Positions 1 to 13,600 of a stretch of 64,000 bases of DNA are shown piece by piece. Source of the DNA: Odontesthes bonariensis (lineage: Eukaryota > Chordata > Actinopteri > Atheriniformes > Atherinopsidae); the NCBI RefSeq assembly GCF_027942865.1, contig NC_134527.1:5062976-5126975 (forward strand), read 5' to 3'. Under the pieces are notes generated by a model that was not told the DNA's origin, searched no databases, and worked only from the letters and a program-made list of their open reading frames with translations. Positions within the stretch are counted from its first letter, which is position 1. Every line of letters begins with the position of its first letter. The position numbers and the translations under genes were made by a program.

Positions 1-3000
1 ATAATGAAACCCCAACAACAGATATGCATCTCCTTTTCATTTATTTTTTGGCCTTTGGTACAGTTAATTTGCACATGTCTCTTAAATTATACTTTGTTTC
101 TTGAGATGTATGCTGATTGGGAGTAACTTTGATTTAGCTCTATACATTATTTGCATTATTTTGTAATATACCAGATCATTGAACTTCATGATCTTCCATG
201 ATGGAAAAAATTATGGCAAGATTTATGAGTAACGAGAGTCTGTGGAGTGGAAATATAAACCGGGATTTCAACAGAAAACTGCAATAATCCTTGCCCATAC
301 TTGCCTGAATGTTGCAGCGCCTCTCATCCATTAACGGCTTTCTCTTCCTGTTTCCATCCTTTTTGTCGCTGGCTTATTAAGGAGGTCACCGCAGTTGGTC
401 CCATGCTGGTGTGCTCAAGTTCTCCAGCTCTCAGCTCTCATTTTCCTTTATGTGGTCTGCGCGGAGAAGCAGAAAAATGAAGTCATGTCAAATGTATTTC
501 GGCACTTTTTAGGTGGATCCATAGAGAGCATCTGACCTAATTCAATCACGACCGCACGTTCGCTTGACAGACAGAAATAATGTACAGATAACTGCAATTT
601 GTTGGCAAATAAACACAAAAAAAGGAAGATGGAATTGGAATTTTCCACACTGAAGGGGAAATGAGCTCGGCCCTGGTGTGAGTGTTGGTCAGGATATGCT
701 GTAGGCAGCCCCCGGGCAACAGAGCATTCCACAGGGACAAATAATAAATGACAGACCAGAAAGGAGAGCTCTAAAGCCCCCGAAGCAGGGGGAAGCTGCA
801 GGGAAGATTTCATGGTGAACCAAGTCAGAGATTTTTTTGCTTTGGATCTAAATCCTGTATCACTCAGTTTTTGTATCTAGTCTCAGATAAAGTTTCCAAA
901 AGAGAAACTTTTTCTAGTTTTGATCATGTTTAAAGGGGGGCCTATTATGACACAATTTCCTGAGGTCCTCACGAAATCTTCGGCACGCTTTGGTCAAAAT
1001 AACTCATAGAAACAATACAGCAGGTCGGCCACCGATCGGAAAGATTGGCGATTCGATCCCCTCTATGGACCACATGTCGGCCCGTTTCCTTTGGCTCGCC
1101 ATTCCTCTGTGTTTTGTTTAAGTTTTTAGCAGAAAACATTAAGTTATTAGCCTGGCTGACGCGTCCACATCTCGATGAGATGGTGGTCTGGGAACTAGGT
1201 GTGCATTTTCTCGTATTTGAGGCGTGGTTTACGAATGCCTAGAGCCGTTTATTGGGCGCTACGAATGTCTATCAAATGGCGTCTGGTTCTTCCCATGCTG
1301 CTTTGCGCGCGATTCATAGCCAATTGTATCACTTATACCAGATGACATATGTAGAGCGACAGAAATTCGACGAGGAAGAAGGCAATGAAATCTTTCAACG
1401 CCAAACGTTGCTCTTTTTTAAAAGTAAACTTGCGTTCTAAGCTACTCAAAACACTTTCTAAGGCTGCATCGAACGGTAACGTTGTGTCCGCTGCCATGTT
1501 GGATTAACACTCTACAAGCTTCGGTGTAGCGCATGGACGTCGTCATCGTCTTGCTGCCCCCCGTCGTTCTGTGATTGGTTCCCTAACTCTGGCAAAAATA
1601 AGGGCGGTGGTTTCCAGGCTGACTTTGCAGTGAGAATGAAATTGCACGCAAAGCAGCATGGGAATTCCGAGGCTATTAAGTTATTGCTTATGTGGGCAAT
1701 ATTTTACCATTGTTTACTTTTGTAGTAGCAGTTCCTGGAGCAGTGCCGATGGTGCTGAAAGTGCTGAAATAAGAGACTGGTAAACATGTAAAGAACACCA
1801 CTTAGAAGTCTCAACTCAACTCAACTTTATTTATAAAGCCCTTTAACCCCTTAAAGGTAGGGTAGGAGATCCTGGATTTTGAGTCCAGCGAAGCTGCATT
1901 TTGAAAATACACAAGTAAAAAGTCCCAACCCTTTTCTTCACTTTCCCCCCGAAGCCACGCCTCTAGAGTACATGAACGTGCACGAGCACGAAGGTGCACG
2001 AGCGCTGTTCTGACAGCAAGCATCGATCGTTGCCGTATTTAGTATTTAGTATATGCTAACTATACGTTTAATAATGCTAGGTGCTAGCCAAGCTGGCTCT
2101 AGTTTAGCTTCCTGCCAAGCTTCTGGACGCGTAATTCGTTCACGGAGCAGGGTACGCGCACAGGGGGCAGGAGGGGGAGGGAGGAGCAGATTGCAGTTTG
2201 ATAGACGGCATCAGTATCCAATCATTGTTAACGGTCCGTTCAGTATGATCGGATAGTGTTTTTCCTAGATTGTACGTTCTAGAGGCCACTAAAACTTTTC
2301 ATATTTGTGTCAAAACTTTTAATTAATTGGTTGCAATGGGGGTGTGAAGAGTATTTCAAGCAATATGTAAAAAAAATGTTCCAGAAAAAGATCCCCTACC
2401 CCACCTTTAACGCCTATTGTCGCATATATGCTACAAACCGTTTGACTCAATCAACCAGCTGAGATAGCATCTTTATTCCCCCAATGTCGGTTAGTCCATA
2501 TTCACTACAGACCTAGGAACCTTTATATAAATAAATATGTAAAAAAAGAAAAGGGTGAATAAAAAAAACATTGTTTTTTCACTGTTATATTACTGTGTTG
2601 TTGTTATCTTATTATTGACCATTATGCCAAAATTTCTATTTATTTTTTGTGCAAAAGGGAAATTAATAATCTCAGCATTATTTACCATCTACTTAAAGGC
2701 TAAAACACACACAACGTTTTTTTTTTTTATATACAGCTATATAAATTTAGGCGTTGAGGGGTTAAAAACAGCCGTAGCTGAAACAAAGTGCCGTACATGA
2801 ATAACAACACAAAGTTTAAGGAATAAAACATAAGAACAATGGCGAGTCCATTTAAAGATTTGAAAACAAATAGAAGAATCTTAAAATGGACTCTAAAATG
2901 CACAGGCAGCCAGTGGAGGGAGGCTAAAATGGGAGTAATGTGCTCTAATCCAGCCGAGATGTGATGAAGGCGTGTATTACTGTTTCAAAGTGCGTATGTG

Positions 3001-3785
3001 CGAGGAAGGGCTTCACCTTTGACAGCTGCCCAAGATAAAAAAAAAAAGCTGGACTTCACTACTGCACAAATTTGCCGGTCCAATTTAAAATCCCCGTCCA
3101 TCTTAAAACCCAAGTTTGTGACTGTTGGCTTCCTGTATCGCACCGAGGGGCCCCAAGTCAACAGGAGGGGATTTGCAAGAGCCCCTGGGACCAAACACCA
3201 TCACTTCTGTCTTATTTTCGTTGAAAGTCAGATGTCCTTGTGGGCATATAAAGCATAACACAAAGCATCATTAGCTCATGTGTTCCCTTAGTAACCAAAG
3301 TTCATCGTAAAGCAAAAAGCAGGCACAAAAGAGCTGCAATTCCCCACTTCCAAGGTCCAGAGAATGTAGCATCATCTGAATAGATCACCTGATCCTTGCT
3401 GTTCTTGTTGGCACCATTAGGCTGAAATGTTTATTGCAAAACTCTTGAAAAACAGGCAACATATTAGCATTCAACTCATAGTACCACTGCATTTGCAAGG
3501 CATTGAGCCACAAGTTATCATTATCCATTACATTGAGACGTGTTCCCACATTTTCACAACTGTAAAAATGGTAAAAACTGTAATATTTAGATCACAGAAT
3601 TACGTTTGGTGTTTCCAGCCGTCTGTATCGCACCAAGAACTCGCCTGACAATCAAATAATGTTTAGAAACAGTGTTATTATTTGCATTAAAGGAGCTAAA
3701 ACTTTCACAAATCCCTGTAAAATCCTTAAATCTGAACCTTTCGCAGTTCTAAATGCAGTTTTTTGTTTGTTTTTTCTTCCTTCAG
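1..3785. other. Presumed mamdc2 intron 5' of the first visible exon
   Basis: No exon was found here. The missing beginning of MAM1 (signal peptide and first cysteine motif) is not visible in any plus-strand frame, so it is taken to lie left of the window. About 1140-1690 looks like an old repeat with weakly matching ends (around 1140-1155 and 1665-1685). 1851-2410 is a TTAA-flanked element. About 2760-3260 resembles a LINE-derived 3' fragment. I see nothing recognisable in 1-1040 or 3260-3785. The translated stretches in this region are short and unlike any family I know. Confidence 0.6.
1851..2410. mobile_element. TTAA-flanked short inverted-repeat element (MITE)
   Basis: The segment starts TTAAAGGTAGGGTAGGAGATC (first 20 bases 1851-1870) and ends with the near-exact inverse, GATCCCCTACCCCACCTTTAA, at 2390-2410. 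Both ends carry TTAA, as expected for piggyBac-type target duplication. It interrupts another repeat: the flanks read as a LINE-like tail (tttatttataaagcccttt to the left, resuming after 2411). There is no convincing coding capacity. Assignment to piggyBac rests only on TTAA and is an inference. Confidence 0.6.
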
Positions 3786-6700
3786 GTCATTTTGTTGCCG
3801 TGGAAACAGCGACAAATGAGGAAACAGATGACAACACAGGTTCAGGTTCCGAACCAAAGAGAGAGATTACAGGGATCCTGCTGAGTCCACTTCTGGAGTT
3901 TGAGGACTGGAGCTGCCTGAGGCTCGTCTACCAGATCGCAGAATCGGGAAGTTTGGAGGTCTTGCAGCGCACCGAGGGGAAGAGCTTCGACAAGCTGCTG
4001 TGGAGCAGTCAGACACCCTCCGACAGCTGGGTCATCTCCAGCATGGATCTGCAGAACAACACTGAGCCTTACAGGGTAAAATACTCCCCCAATAAGATAT
4101 AATCTGTGTTTAAGAAGGAGGCCGGCTTGAAACAAACATAGTGACAATAAATTATTCGTACTTTAGGTTTGATTTGAGCTAAAAGGAGAGGAAATTAAGT
4201 GTTAAAGATGGGAAAACCACAAGAATTCATCATAATATTATAAAAATAATGCTTATAATCAAAATCAAATCAAATCAAAATTTATTTGTATAGCACATTT
4301 CATGTACAAACAATTCAAAGTGCTTTATATAAAATAAAAGCATTGCAGCAGGGAGTGTAAGAAGCATTAAAAATACATAAAAGAACATAAAGAGAAACAA
4401 ATAAAATCATTTAAATGAATTTAAAAACGAGCAACAGTCCAGATAAGTTCAAATATATCGTGCAGATTTCATGCATAGACACATGAGAACAGAAATGTTT
4501 TTAACCTGGATTTAAAAATGTCTCCATTTGGTGAAAGTTTAATCTCCACTGGCAGTTTGTTCCACTTGTTGGCAGCATAACAGCTAAATGCTGCTTCTCC
4601 ATGTTTAGTCTGGACTCTGGACTGGACCAGCTGACCTGAGTCCTGAACATACATCACAGATTGTAAACCATCAGCAGGCTTTTTAAATCTATTCTGTGAC
4701 TAGAATATAAGACAAAGAAAAGACTACATAACAATTAGCAAGAGTAAACAGTGAAGATAATTTTGATTGGGCATTTCTATAATATATTGTAAAGCAATGT
4801 CATCTAATTGGCCTTCCATCGAACCTTCAAAGTCATCATATCTTAAAAGGAAAACTATTTTCTTAGTATAAAACAATCTGATCTTATAAACGAAATGTCC
4901 TCCTCCTGGCACCAGGCACATATTGTTATATTACTTTTCTAATTTTGGCTATTCCAGAGAAGGCTATCAATTAATAAAATTGGAAATCCCCCCAGCTGAA
5001 GCCGAAAACACTTCAGGGTGTTGCTGAAAAGACAGATGTAAGTTGACGCTACACATGCAGGCATGAGCTGAGCCAGATATGAAGTGTGTTGTCATTATCT
5101 AAACACTGTGGGAACAGCATAGCGTGTGTTTATATTACGTGCTGCTGCAGACCTGCGACCTACATGATGGTGTGCCAGACCTGAGCGATGTGTGCACGGG
5201 CCCCTGGGCACAAACATGTTCGGCGCAGGCAGACCAAGATTACACAAATTCATTTGTCACCGCTACACTTAACGCCAAAGCCTTTTCATCTTTCTCATCA
5301 CAACAAACTCAAACAGCTTTTACCTTTCACAAAGTTCTAGTTTTCAATGTTGGGAAATTAGCTACAACTTCTTAGATTATATCTTCCCCGATTCAACACA
5401 ATCAGCTTAGCTTAATTTAGTATAGCCTAGCATAGTTTAGCTTAGCATAAGCGCTGGAAGCATTCTTGTTGGTGTATGGATTATTAACCAAATCAAAATT
5501 TAACATTAATCAGTTATTGGACTTTAGAGACACTAATAAGCAGCTCTTATTGAATACAATAAGATTACACAAATTCATTTGTCACCGCTACACTTAACGC
5601 CAAAGCCTTTTAATCTTTCTCATCACAACAAACTCAAACAGCTTTTACCTTTCACAAAGTTCTAGTTTTCATGGTTGGGAAATAAAATACTAATTCTTAG
5701 ATTATATCTTCCCAGATTCAACTGCTTTTCTTTCCAAGAGAGGATAGTTGTACTGTGGACACAATCAGCTTAGCTTAGCTTAGCTTAGCTTAGCTTAGCA
5801 TAGTTTAGCCTAGCATAAACGCTGGAAGCATTCTTGTTGGTGTATGGATTATTAACCAAATCAAAATGTAACATTAATCAGTTATTGGACTTTAGAGACA
5901 CTAATAAGCAGCTCTTATTGAATACAGCCAGGCTAGCTAAGCTTGTCCTCTCTTATCTGCCGCTTTTGAGCCAAACAATGCTAATCAGGCAGCAGTTGAG
6001 AACACCCCCTTAAATTCTTCATGCGGAAAATCTATTTCAATGCTTCCAACTGTTTCTAATTAAATGTAGCTGTTCTGGGTCAGTAAATGTTACTAGATTA
6101 CATCATATGCACTTAATTAGCATTTAAATGATGTTGTTATGTGACATTTGCGTTGGGCTCTGTTCCAGCGCTTAAAATCTGTTTTCTCCTCTGCTACTCA
6201 TTGCACTCACATATACTGTCAAAAGTTCTCTCATTCACATTTCTTACTGCTTTCAAAGTAGGAAAGAAGTCGAAAATAGTGCCTGAAAAGTGGCCCATTA
6301 AGACTAAACGCTCAGCTGCAGACCATTTGAAAGCACTGCAAGGCTTCTTCTCCGTTCTATTAAAAGATAGATTTTATAAGCAAAGCGTCATCCGACGAAA
6401 CCACCATCCAGTTACGCTGAAGTCAGCGTCTTTGCAGTGATTTTGCATGATGATAATTGTCCTAAATGTTCTGAAAGTCATAGACGTCTGTCAGCTGCTG
6501 CGCAGCGGATGTTGCTCCACTTTTTCCGCTCCGTCTCTGTGGTGCAGCTCCAGCACAGCTCAGGACAACACTGGAAAAAATCTAAATCTTACCAAGTATA
6601 TTTTTCTCATTGAGTATCTCATTACGCTTAATATAAGACACAACTGCCTAACAAGTGCTATTTCAGCCAGATATAGGGACTTGTTTTAATACAATACATC

Positions 6701-7652
6701 TTGAATATCTTGTTAAGTGAAAAAGTCTTGAAAACAAATTGTTTTGAGTCATATTTCACATGAAACAAGCTTTTTTTTTCACTTGAAGAGGTTTTTAAGC
6801 TCATTTCAAGAGCACTTTTATCTCAAAAGTCCTAAATATCACATTTTATTTCAAGAAATCTTGACAAGCCAATTTTCACTAGTTCCATTGGCAGATTTAT
6901 TTGCTTATTTCAAGCAAAAACGTTTCGTATTTGTTGTTTTTTTTAACTTGTTTTTGGAGGGGCATTTTTTCCAGTGAACTCAAGTCTATTAGTGAATATT
7001 AGTGACTCTTCTTCTTTAGAAGGGCAGTGTTTTGAACGTAAGCTGCTGCCAGAAAAATATCTAACTATGGCGACTAATCCAAGTTGGCAACATTTCATTT
7101 CTAACAAAACTGTGACCACGGAGAGTGTCAGAGTTAGAAAAACGAGTCAGGAAATGTCAACATCCTGGAAAACTGTGAACAGTTACTGAGAGGCGACATG
7201 AAATAGGAGCAAGGCTTCAGCTTAGGCCGACACAAAGCATCTCTTCTTGCTGATTTAGTTTAATTTATTGTCTAGAATCAGTCTCGACAACTTCCCAAAG
7301 ATTCAGCCCTGTTGCACAACGCAGATTTTTCCCCCGAACCCTTTAGCCAAAACACATAAAGGCCCGACCTCTTATTTTAACAAGTGTGTCTCCCGCTGCA
7401 CGTTTTACGGGTCACCTGCTGCTCAGCTCAGCAGTGGCCCTTTGAACAGTACATCAGATTGTTGTGTTTTTCACGTGTCCACCCTTTTTAACCTTTTGGC
7501 TCGTCATTCCTGGGCCAGCCGTCATCAGCACTGACGGGGCATTAACAGAGCATGTGCTGTTGATTAGGTCGTCGTCGAGGGTAAACCCGGGATGAGCGTC
7601 GGGAGCAGCGTGGCCATCTTTGAGATCCACATCACTCCTGGATACTGCCTGG
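3786..7652 (+). CDS. mamdc2: mamdc2 exons for the second part of MAM domain 1
   Basis: Exon 3786-4075 enters after TTCTTCCTTCAG with two bases completing a glycine and encodes the body of MAM1, including EFEDWSCLRLVYQIAES and SFDKLLWSSQTPSDSWVISS. It ends in phase 0 at acagg|gtaaaa. Exon 7568-7652 (85 bp) gives VVVEGKPGMSVGSSVAIFEI and then HITPGYCL, the closing beta-strand and last cysteine of MAM1. Human MAMDC2 has ILIEGVLGQGNTASIALFEI at the same place. The 3.5-kb intron between them holds a LINE-like repeat, a local tandem duplication and a CACTGG-type element. Confidence 0.9.
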
Positions 7653-10600
7653 GTCGGTGACTTCACACACACCATGCATATCACTTTCACGTCTTTCCCT
7701 CCCTAATGTGGATTCTTTCTTATTCATCTGAATAAAAGAACAAGAAAAAAACAAAATTTCTTCATTAAAATGTTGACAAAACTGAATGTGTTTGGGGACA
7801 CTGTGACGGCTGGCTTTGGCACCTTGTCTTCAAAGCTTAGTTCAACTGTCAGAAATCTGGGAGTGACCTTTGACCTTTGATCTGAGGTTGGACAAACAAA
7901 TTAACAATGGCTGTGTTCGAAACCGCATACTACATACTGCATACTTCCATACTCATCAATCAGACAGTATGCAGAGCGTTTACCCACAATGCATTTCGCT
8001 CCTGCCAGAGCCGAAATCAGCCGGCCTGAAGCTGATTCCTCTTAAGCTCTAAACTCTGTAAACTTTAGCAACATTTGAAACATTTTCAGGTGAGAAAGTA
8101 GTCGTTTAGATCCCCAACGTGTTGAAAACCTGACAAAATACCGGCTGTTTACAATTTAGTTCCCATGAATTCGGCGCTACTAAAGCTAGCCGCAGTGAGC
8201 AACGCACTTCCGGTTATTTTCACAAAATAAAATACCCGTTGCCTTTTATCAGAGGGAAAGCCATTACAATACAATTGGTGCTTTTGTTTTGAAAACAGGA
8301 AGTGAACCTACCCTCGTTGTAGCTAGCTTGAAACTGCCGTTTTGACAGGAAATGACGATCGGCAACGTCACGTTACGTTGCATCTTGGGTAGTTTGAGTA
8401 TGAGTAGTAACCTCATGATGCATACCAACATTTCAGAGAATCTAGTATGCATCCGGGAAAAAAGTCAGTATGAGTAGTATGAGTAGTAGGAGTAGTAGGA
8501 GAAGTAGGCGGTTTCGAACACAGCCAATGTCGTCAGGACTAGTTTTTTCCAGTTTCGTCTCCTGGCCAAAGTTAAAATGTTTTTAAGTCGTCATGACCTT
8601 GAGAAAGCCATCCATGCCCTAATAAGTTCAAGGTCAGACTGTTTTAATGCGCTTTATGTGGGCGTCTCCCAGTCTTCTCTCAGCCGCCTTCAGCTGGTGC
8701 AGAACGCTGCTGCCCGTCTTTTAACCAACACCAACAGACGTGTGCACATCACTCCTGTTCTTAACTCCCTCCATTGGCTTCCTGTCCTTTATAGAACTGA
8801 TTTTAAACTTTTAATGTTGGTTTTTAAAGCTCTTAACGGCCTCGCCCTGTCGTATTTATCGGAGCTTTTAACAGTCCTGGTAGAGCTCTGAGGTCAACAG
8901 ATCAGTTTCTGCTGAAGTGCCCAGGTCAGAATACAAACCCTGGGGTGAGCGAGCCTTTTCCCAAAGCTGCCCCCAGGCTCTGGAATAAGCCCCCCGTCCA
9001 GCTGCGTCTTATTTCTGACCTGGGCCTCTTCAGATATAGGCTAAAAACCTGCTTATTTAGGATTGCTTTAATACCCAGTAGTATGATGACACTTTAACCT
9101 TATTTTATCTTATTCGATTTTGTTGTATTTTATTGCTTTCACTTTTTACTTATTCTTCTCTTTATTTATTACCTGCTGTAAAGCACTTTGGTACACCATA
9201 AGGATTGTCTGTAAAGGGCTGTATAAATAAAGTACATTTACATCTGCCTCCAGAGTGCGATTTTGAGGAGCCTCACCTGTGTGGATACACAAACCAATGG
9301 AACGTCAACGTAAACTGGTATGTGGGAGGAGGCGGGATCAACTTCCTCCACACGAATATGCCGGATGACCACACATACCACAACAGGACAGGTAGGTGAC
9401 ATTTCTGTGTTCATACGAAGGTCTTAGATGAATATCCTTCATTTAGCTGAAAGAAATCCACAAACTATGTGAGAGGACAGCAAACACTGGAAAAAATCTA
9501 AGTCTTACCAAGTATATTTGTCTCATTTCTAGTCAAATTATCTCATTACACTTAATATAAGACACAACTGCCTAACAAGTACTATTTCAGCCAGATATAG
9601 GGACTTGTTTGAAGACAATACATCTGGAATATCTTGTTAAATGATAAACTGTTAAAAAAATCTTGAAAACTAATTGTTTTGAGTCGGATTTTACATGAAA
9701 CAAGCTTTTTTTTCATTTGAAGAGGTTTCTAAGCTAATTTCTAGATCACTTTTATCTCAAAAGTCCTAAATATCACATCTTATTTCAAGAAATCTTGACA
9801 AGCCGATTTTCACTAGTTCCATTGGCAGATTTTTTGCTTATTTAATACTTTATATTTGTATATTTGTTGTTCTTCTTACTTATTTTTGGAGGGGCATTTT
9901 TTCCAGTGCAGTTCAAAATGGGAGAGAGTGAGATAAACAAACCGACAGATTATAGTGCTGTAAACATGTAATTAGGAGCATCTTCAGATTGGATTATAGT
10001 CATTTAAAGGCTGTGGAAACAATTACATGTAGCCCTGCTTTTCTGTTGGCCTTGGAATGAATGCTTAAGAGTAAACTCGGACACTTTCAACTCAGGCCAC
10101 TTCATGTACGCCGACTCCGGCTACTCCAAGACCCTCAAAGAGGTGGCCAAACTCGCCTCCCCCATGACCAACGTGCCGATGTCCGGCTGCCTGAGTTTTC
10201 AGTACCAACGCATGGAGGACAGAGGAAACCTGTTCTCTGTTTTCTCCCGGGACCGCCTGGGCCAATACCAGGAGCTGTGGAGGGCAGGGTCCGAAGACCA
10301 GGCCCAATGGAGCGACACCATTGGAGAATGGATACCTGTGCAGGTCGACATGAGGGCCCCGTACTCAGTACAGGTCGGTACATGTGACAATGTTTCCCAA
10401 ACAGATAAAAACAGTTCTGAGTTCAATCTGCTCAAGGGTTTTGTCCCATATACTCAGAGCCGGCCCAAGGCATATGCCAACTATGCGGTCGCTTAGGGCC
10501 CCCACGCCACCAGGGGGCCCCAGAGAGCACCGAGACGTTGTGATAAAAAAGTAAATATATACATGAAATTAAAATAACATTGAATAATTTAAACGAAATT

Positions 10601-13600
10601 GTGTTACACCAGAAAAAAAAAAATAATAATTTTGACAAAATACTAATACTAGGTTAATTTATGCCTCTTGTTGGCTGCTGCCACCGTTGGGCAAAATTAT
10701 TTAAGTATTGTATTTATTATTTAAGTATTTAATTTTGATTACAACTTTATTTTTCTGTAAGATAATGTGAATGTCATTTGATTCTATTTTGTATTTGGAT
10801 TTTGAACATTTTGCACACTATTGCACATCTGAAAGAAATTAAACGATTTAACGTGTTTACTATAAATGCAGTCTCCAGCCTGCTGATGTTACTTTCAAAT
10901 AGTTAAATTAATGAACCATACTTATACATCACTCTTTATGTAGAAGTTAATTAATAAACCATATTTATGAGTTTGCTATCCCTTTAAGGTTAAAAACAAG
11001 AATGACACCTGTATAATGTAAGATGATTACAAATAATTAATAAATTTAAATAAATTATAATAATAAATTAATTTAATAAATGGGGTGATTAATAAATTAT
11101 ATTAATAAATTAGTTTAATATTAATACATTTATGTTTTTTATTTTTATCGATTAATAAAAATATAATACATTTTTAATAATAAAAAATGATTGTGGGTCC
11201 GTATCAAACATAACAGTGTAGCCTATGGAATAATGAGGCATCTGGAGCTGAGGTGATGGTAGGGGGAAATTCTGCTTAAGGCCCCATAAAGGCTTGGGCC
11301 GGCCCTGCATATACTATGGACAGAAGGGCAACAGAATTATTCAAATTCAGTATCTGCCAGCACAGCTTTCTGCCTGTGGACCAGCTGCAGCCATAGAGAG
11401 GAGGGCTAGATCATTAGCATATTCATGGATCTCCTCTAAAACATGCAGGGAGTAATTTCATGGCAACTCTAAAACTGTGAATCGGATTAATAAAAAGGCG
11501 AGTTTTTGCCATGAAAAGGGAAATAAAGCAAAAATAACGAGAGAATTACACACAATAAAAATCTGGTCCTCACCAGATGTAAAAATGAGGTGAAAACAAC
11601 CTTTTTACCTTTGTCATCATTTATTGAAAAACTGCAGAGGCAGCGTGGAAAAAAAAACTAAGTTCACTCTCACCATTTCCATAGCAACCATGGGGGGCAA
11701 GCAGCAGCCAGGTGCTGGTGATCAAACGCACTTGATTAATTGATTGAGTTTTAGCAGTTGGCTGGTCTGCATTCAGGCCAAGGAGGAAAGACACCAGCCA
11801 TCATCACAGACTGGGAAGGGTTATAAGACCATTTGCAAACCATTTGGAATCCATCATTCTACAGTTAGAAGGGTTATTCACAGGTGGAAAACATTCCAGA
11901 TGTTTGTCAGTGGAAGTGGGAACGCACGTCCATCTGTCCCACGGCTACAGCTCGCTTTAGACTGGGTCCCAAACACAGCAGGAAATCTACAACAACAGGT
12001 TTTTCACACACTGCCTCTGCATTTTAGCTGCATTTTGTTGTGTTATTATATATTTTATTAACGCAGGTATTTTATTTTATTTATTTTTTGGGGGAGCTTT
12101 TGTGCCTTTAATGGAAGTGTTAAAATTGGCTTATTTAATAGACATGGGCCCAGTAGTTTTCCATAAAGGACATGCGACATGACCTTTACAGAGACTGACC
12201 CAGACAGAACAGGGAACCCTGAGATCCAGGTGCGAAAGGCACACACATACATTATTTGGGTTACTCAGAGACATTATTTGGGTTAGTACGATTCATATCC
12301 AATCACATTTGATCATCACGGGATCCACCGTGGGAAACTAGAAGAGATATATGCAACTTGTTACCGGAAATAAGGGGCTCTGTCTGACGGATTCCTGCGA
12401 GAGTTTTGTCATACTGAGACCAGCGCTGAAATACTACATTTGTTGCCATAACAATAAAGACTTCATTTTCACTTGAATTACTTCGGTCCGTTCTTAAGCC
12501 TCCTACTAAAAGAACCAAATCTAATAGAAGAATAGAATAAAATAGAATAGAAAAATACTTTATTCATTTATTCATATTCAAATTAGTCAAGTAGCTCAAA
12601 AAAGTATTAATATTTACAATGATTGTATATTAACAACAACAATAATAATACCAAGTCTTATAAAAATGCTACTACTAACTAATAATAATAATAATAAATG
12701 ACTCAATAAATAAAAAATAAAAATCAATCAATTTGAGAAGAACTCAGCAGTCACTGTTAAAAAGCCTTATGGTTGTGGGAACAAAGAACCTTCTGATGGA
12801 TTTCTAATGGATAGGAAAGTTCAAAGAGACAGGAAGCAGGGGGCAGAGAGAGGGGGAACAACACGCAGCACAGGGCCGTCGGATGCGGGACTCGAGCCGG
12901 GGCCAGCTGCAGCGAGGACTATAGCCTCTGTACATGGGCCGCCTGCTCAACCCACTACGCCACGGACCACCCCTGTTTCATTATTTATTTTATTCTGTAA
13001 AAGTCTGTTGCTCACAGGCTTTTATTTTGTAAAAGTCTGCTGCTGTCTGCTGTGGAACAGGAAAAGAAAGTAATCGGCGGATCCACCAAACATGGAGAAG
13101 GGTACGGAACTTTTACTCGGCCGTTTTCATTTTAAAGTTCTTCCAGACGGCGGAGTCGACAGAACCAAAGTCATCTGTAAACACTGCCAAGTTGAATTGT
13201 CTTCTCAGCGTAGTAGTTCCAGTCTAAAATATCACTTAAAGGCAAAACACACAACTGATAGCAGCAAGTCATTCAAGGAAACAGACAGTGGAGCGAGGCT
13301 TCTACATAAAAACTACAGAAAGATGCTGATGTTAAAAGTGTGTTTGCACAACAAATGTTATGGCACTTTCATTCATATGGCAGCACATTTAAAATAAAAC
13401 TAAATGCTAAAAGCTACACACTACTTTTGGATTCATTTTTGGATTTTGCGTACAAATGCGATTAATCGTGATTAATTAGATTAAAGATTTTAATCGTTGC
13501 CCAGCCCTAATCCCATAGTCCCATAAAACCTTCAAAGTGTAAGAGGGTGAACTTATAATCATATATCCTAATATATATCCATAATTCCTGATGCGTTCAC

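Noticed and set aside
448-813. 121-codon minus-strand frame near the left edge
   Set aside because: No recognisable domain, no splice context, ordinary intron composition.
5124-5375. 83-codon plus-strand frame ending in the duplicated block
   Set aside because: It crosses into the tandem duplication, and the second unit does not keep the frame open.
12800-12972. A tRNA gene at the A-box/B-box sequences
   Set aside because: No foldable cloverleaf acceptor stem, and the sequence is dispersed with a long unrelated body: it is a SINE.
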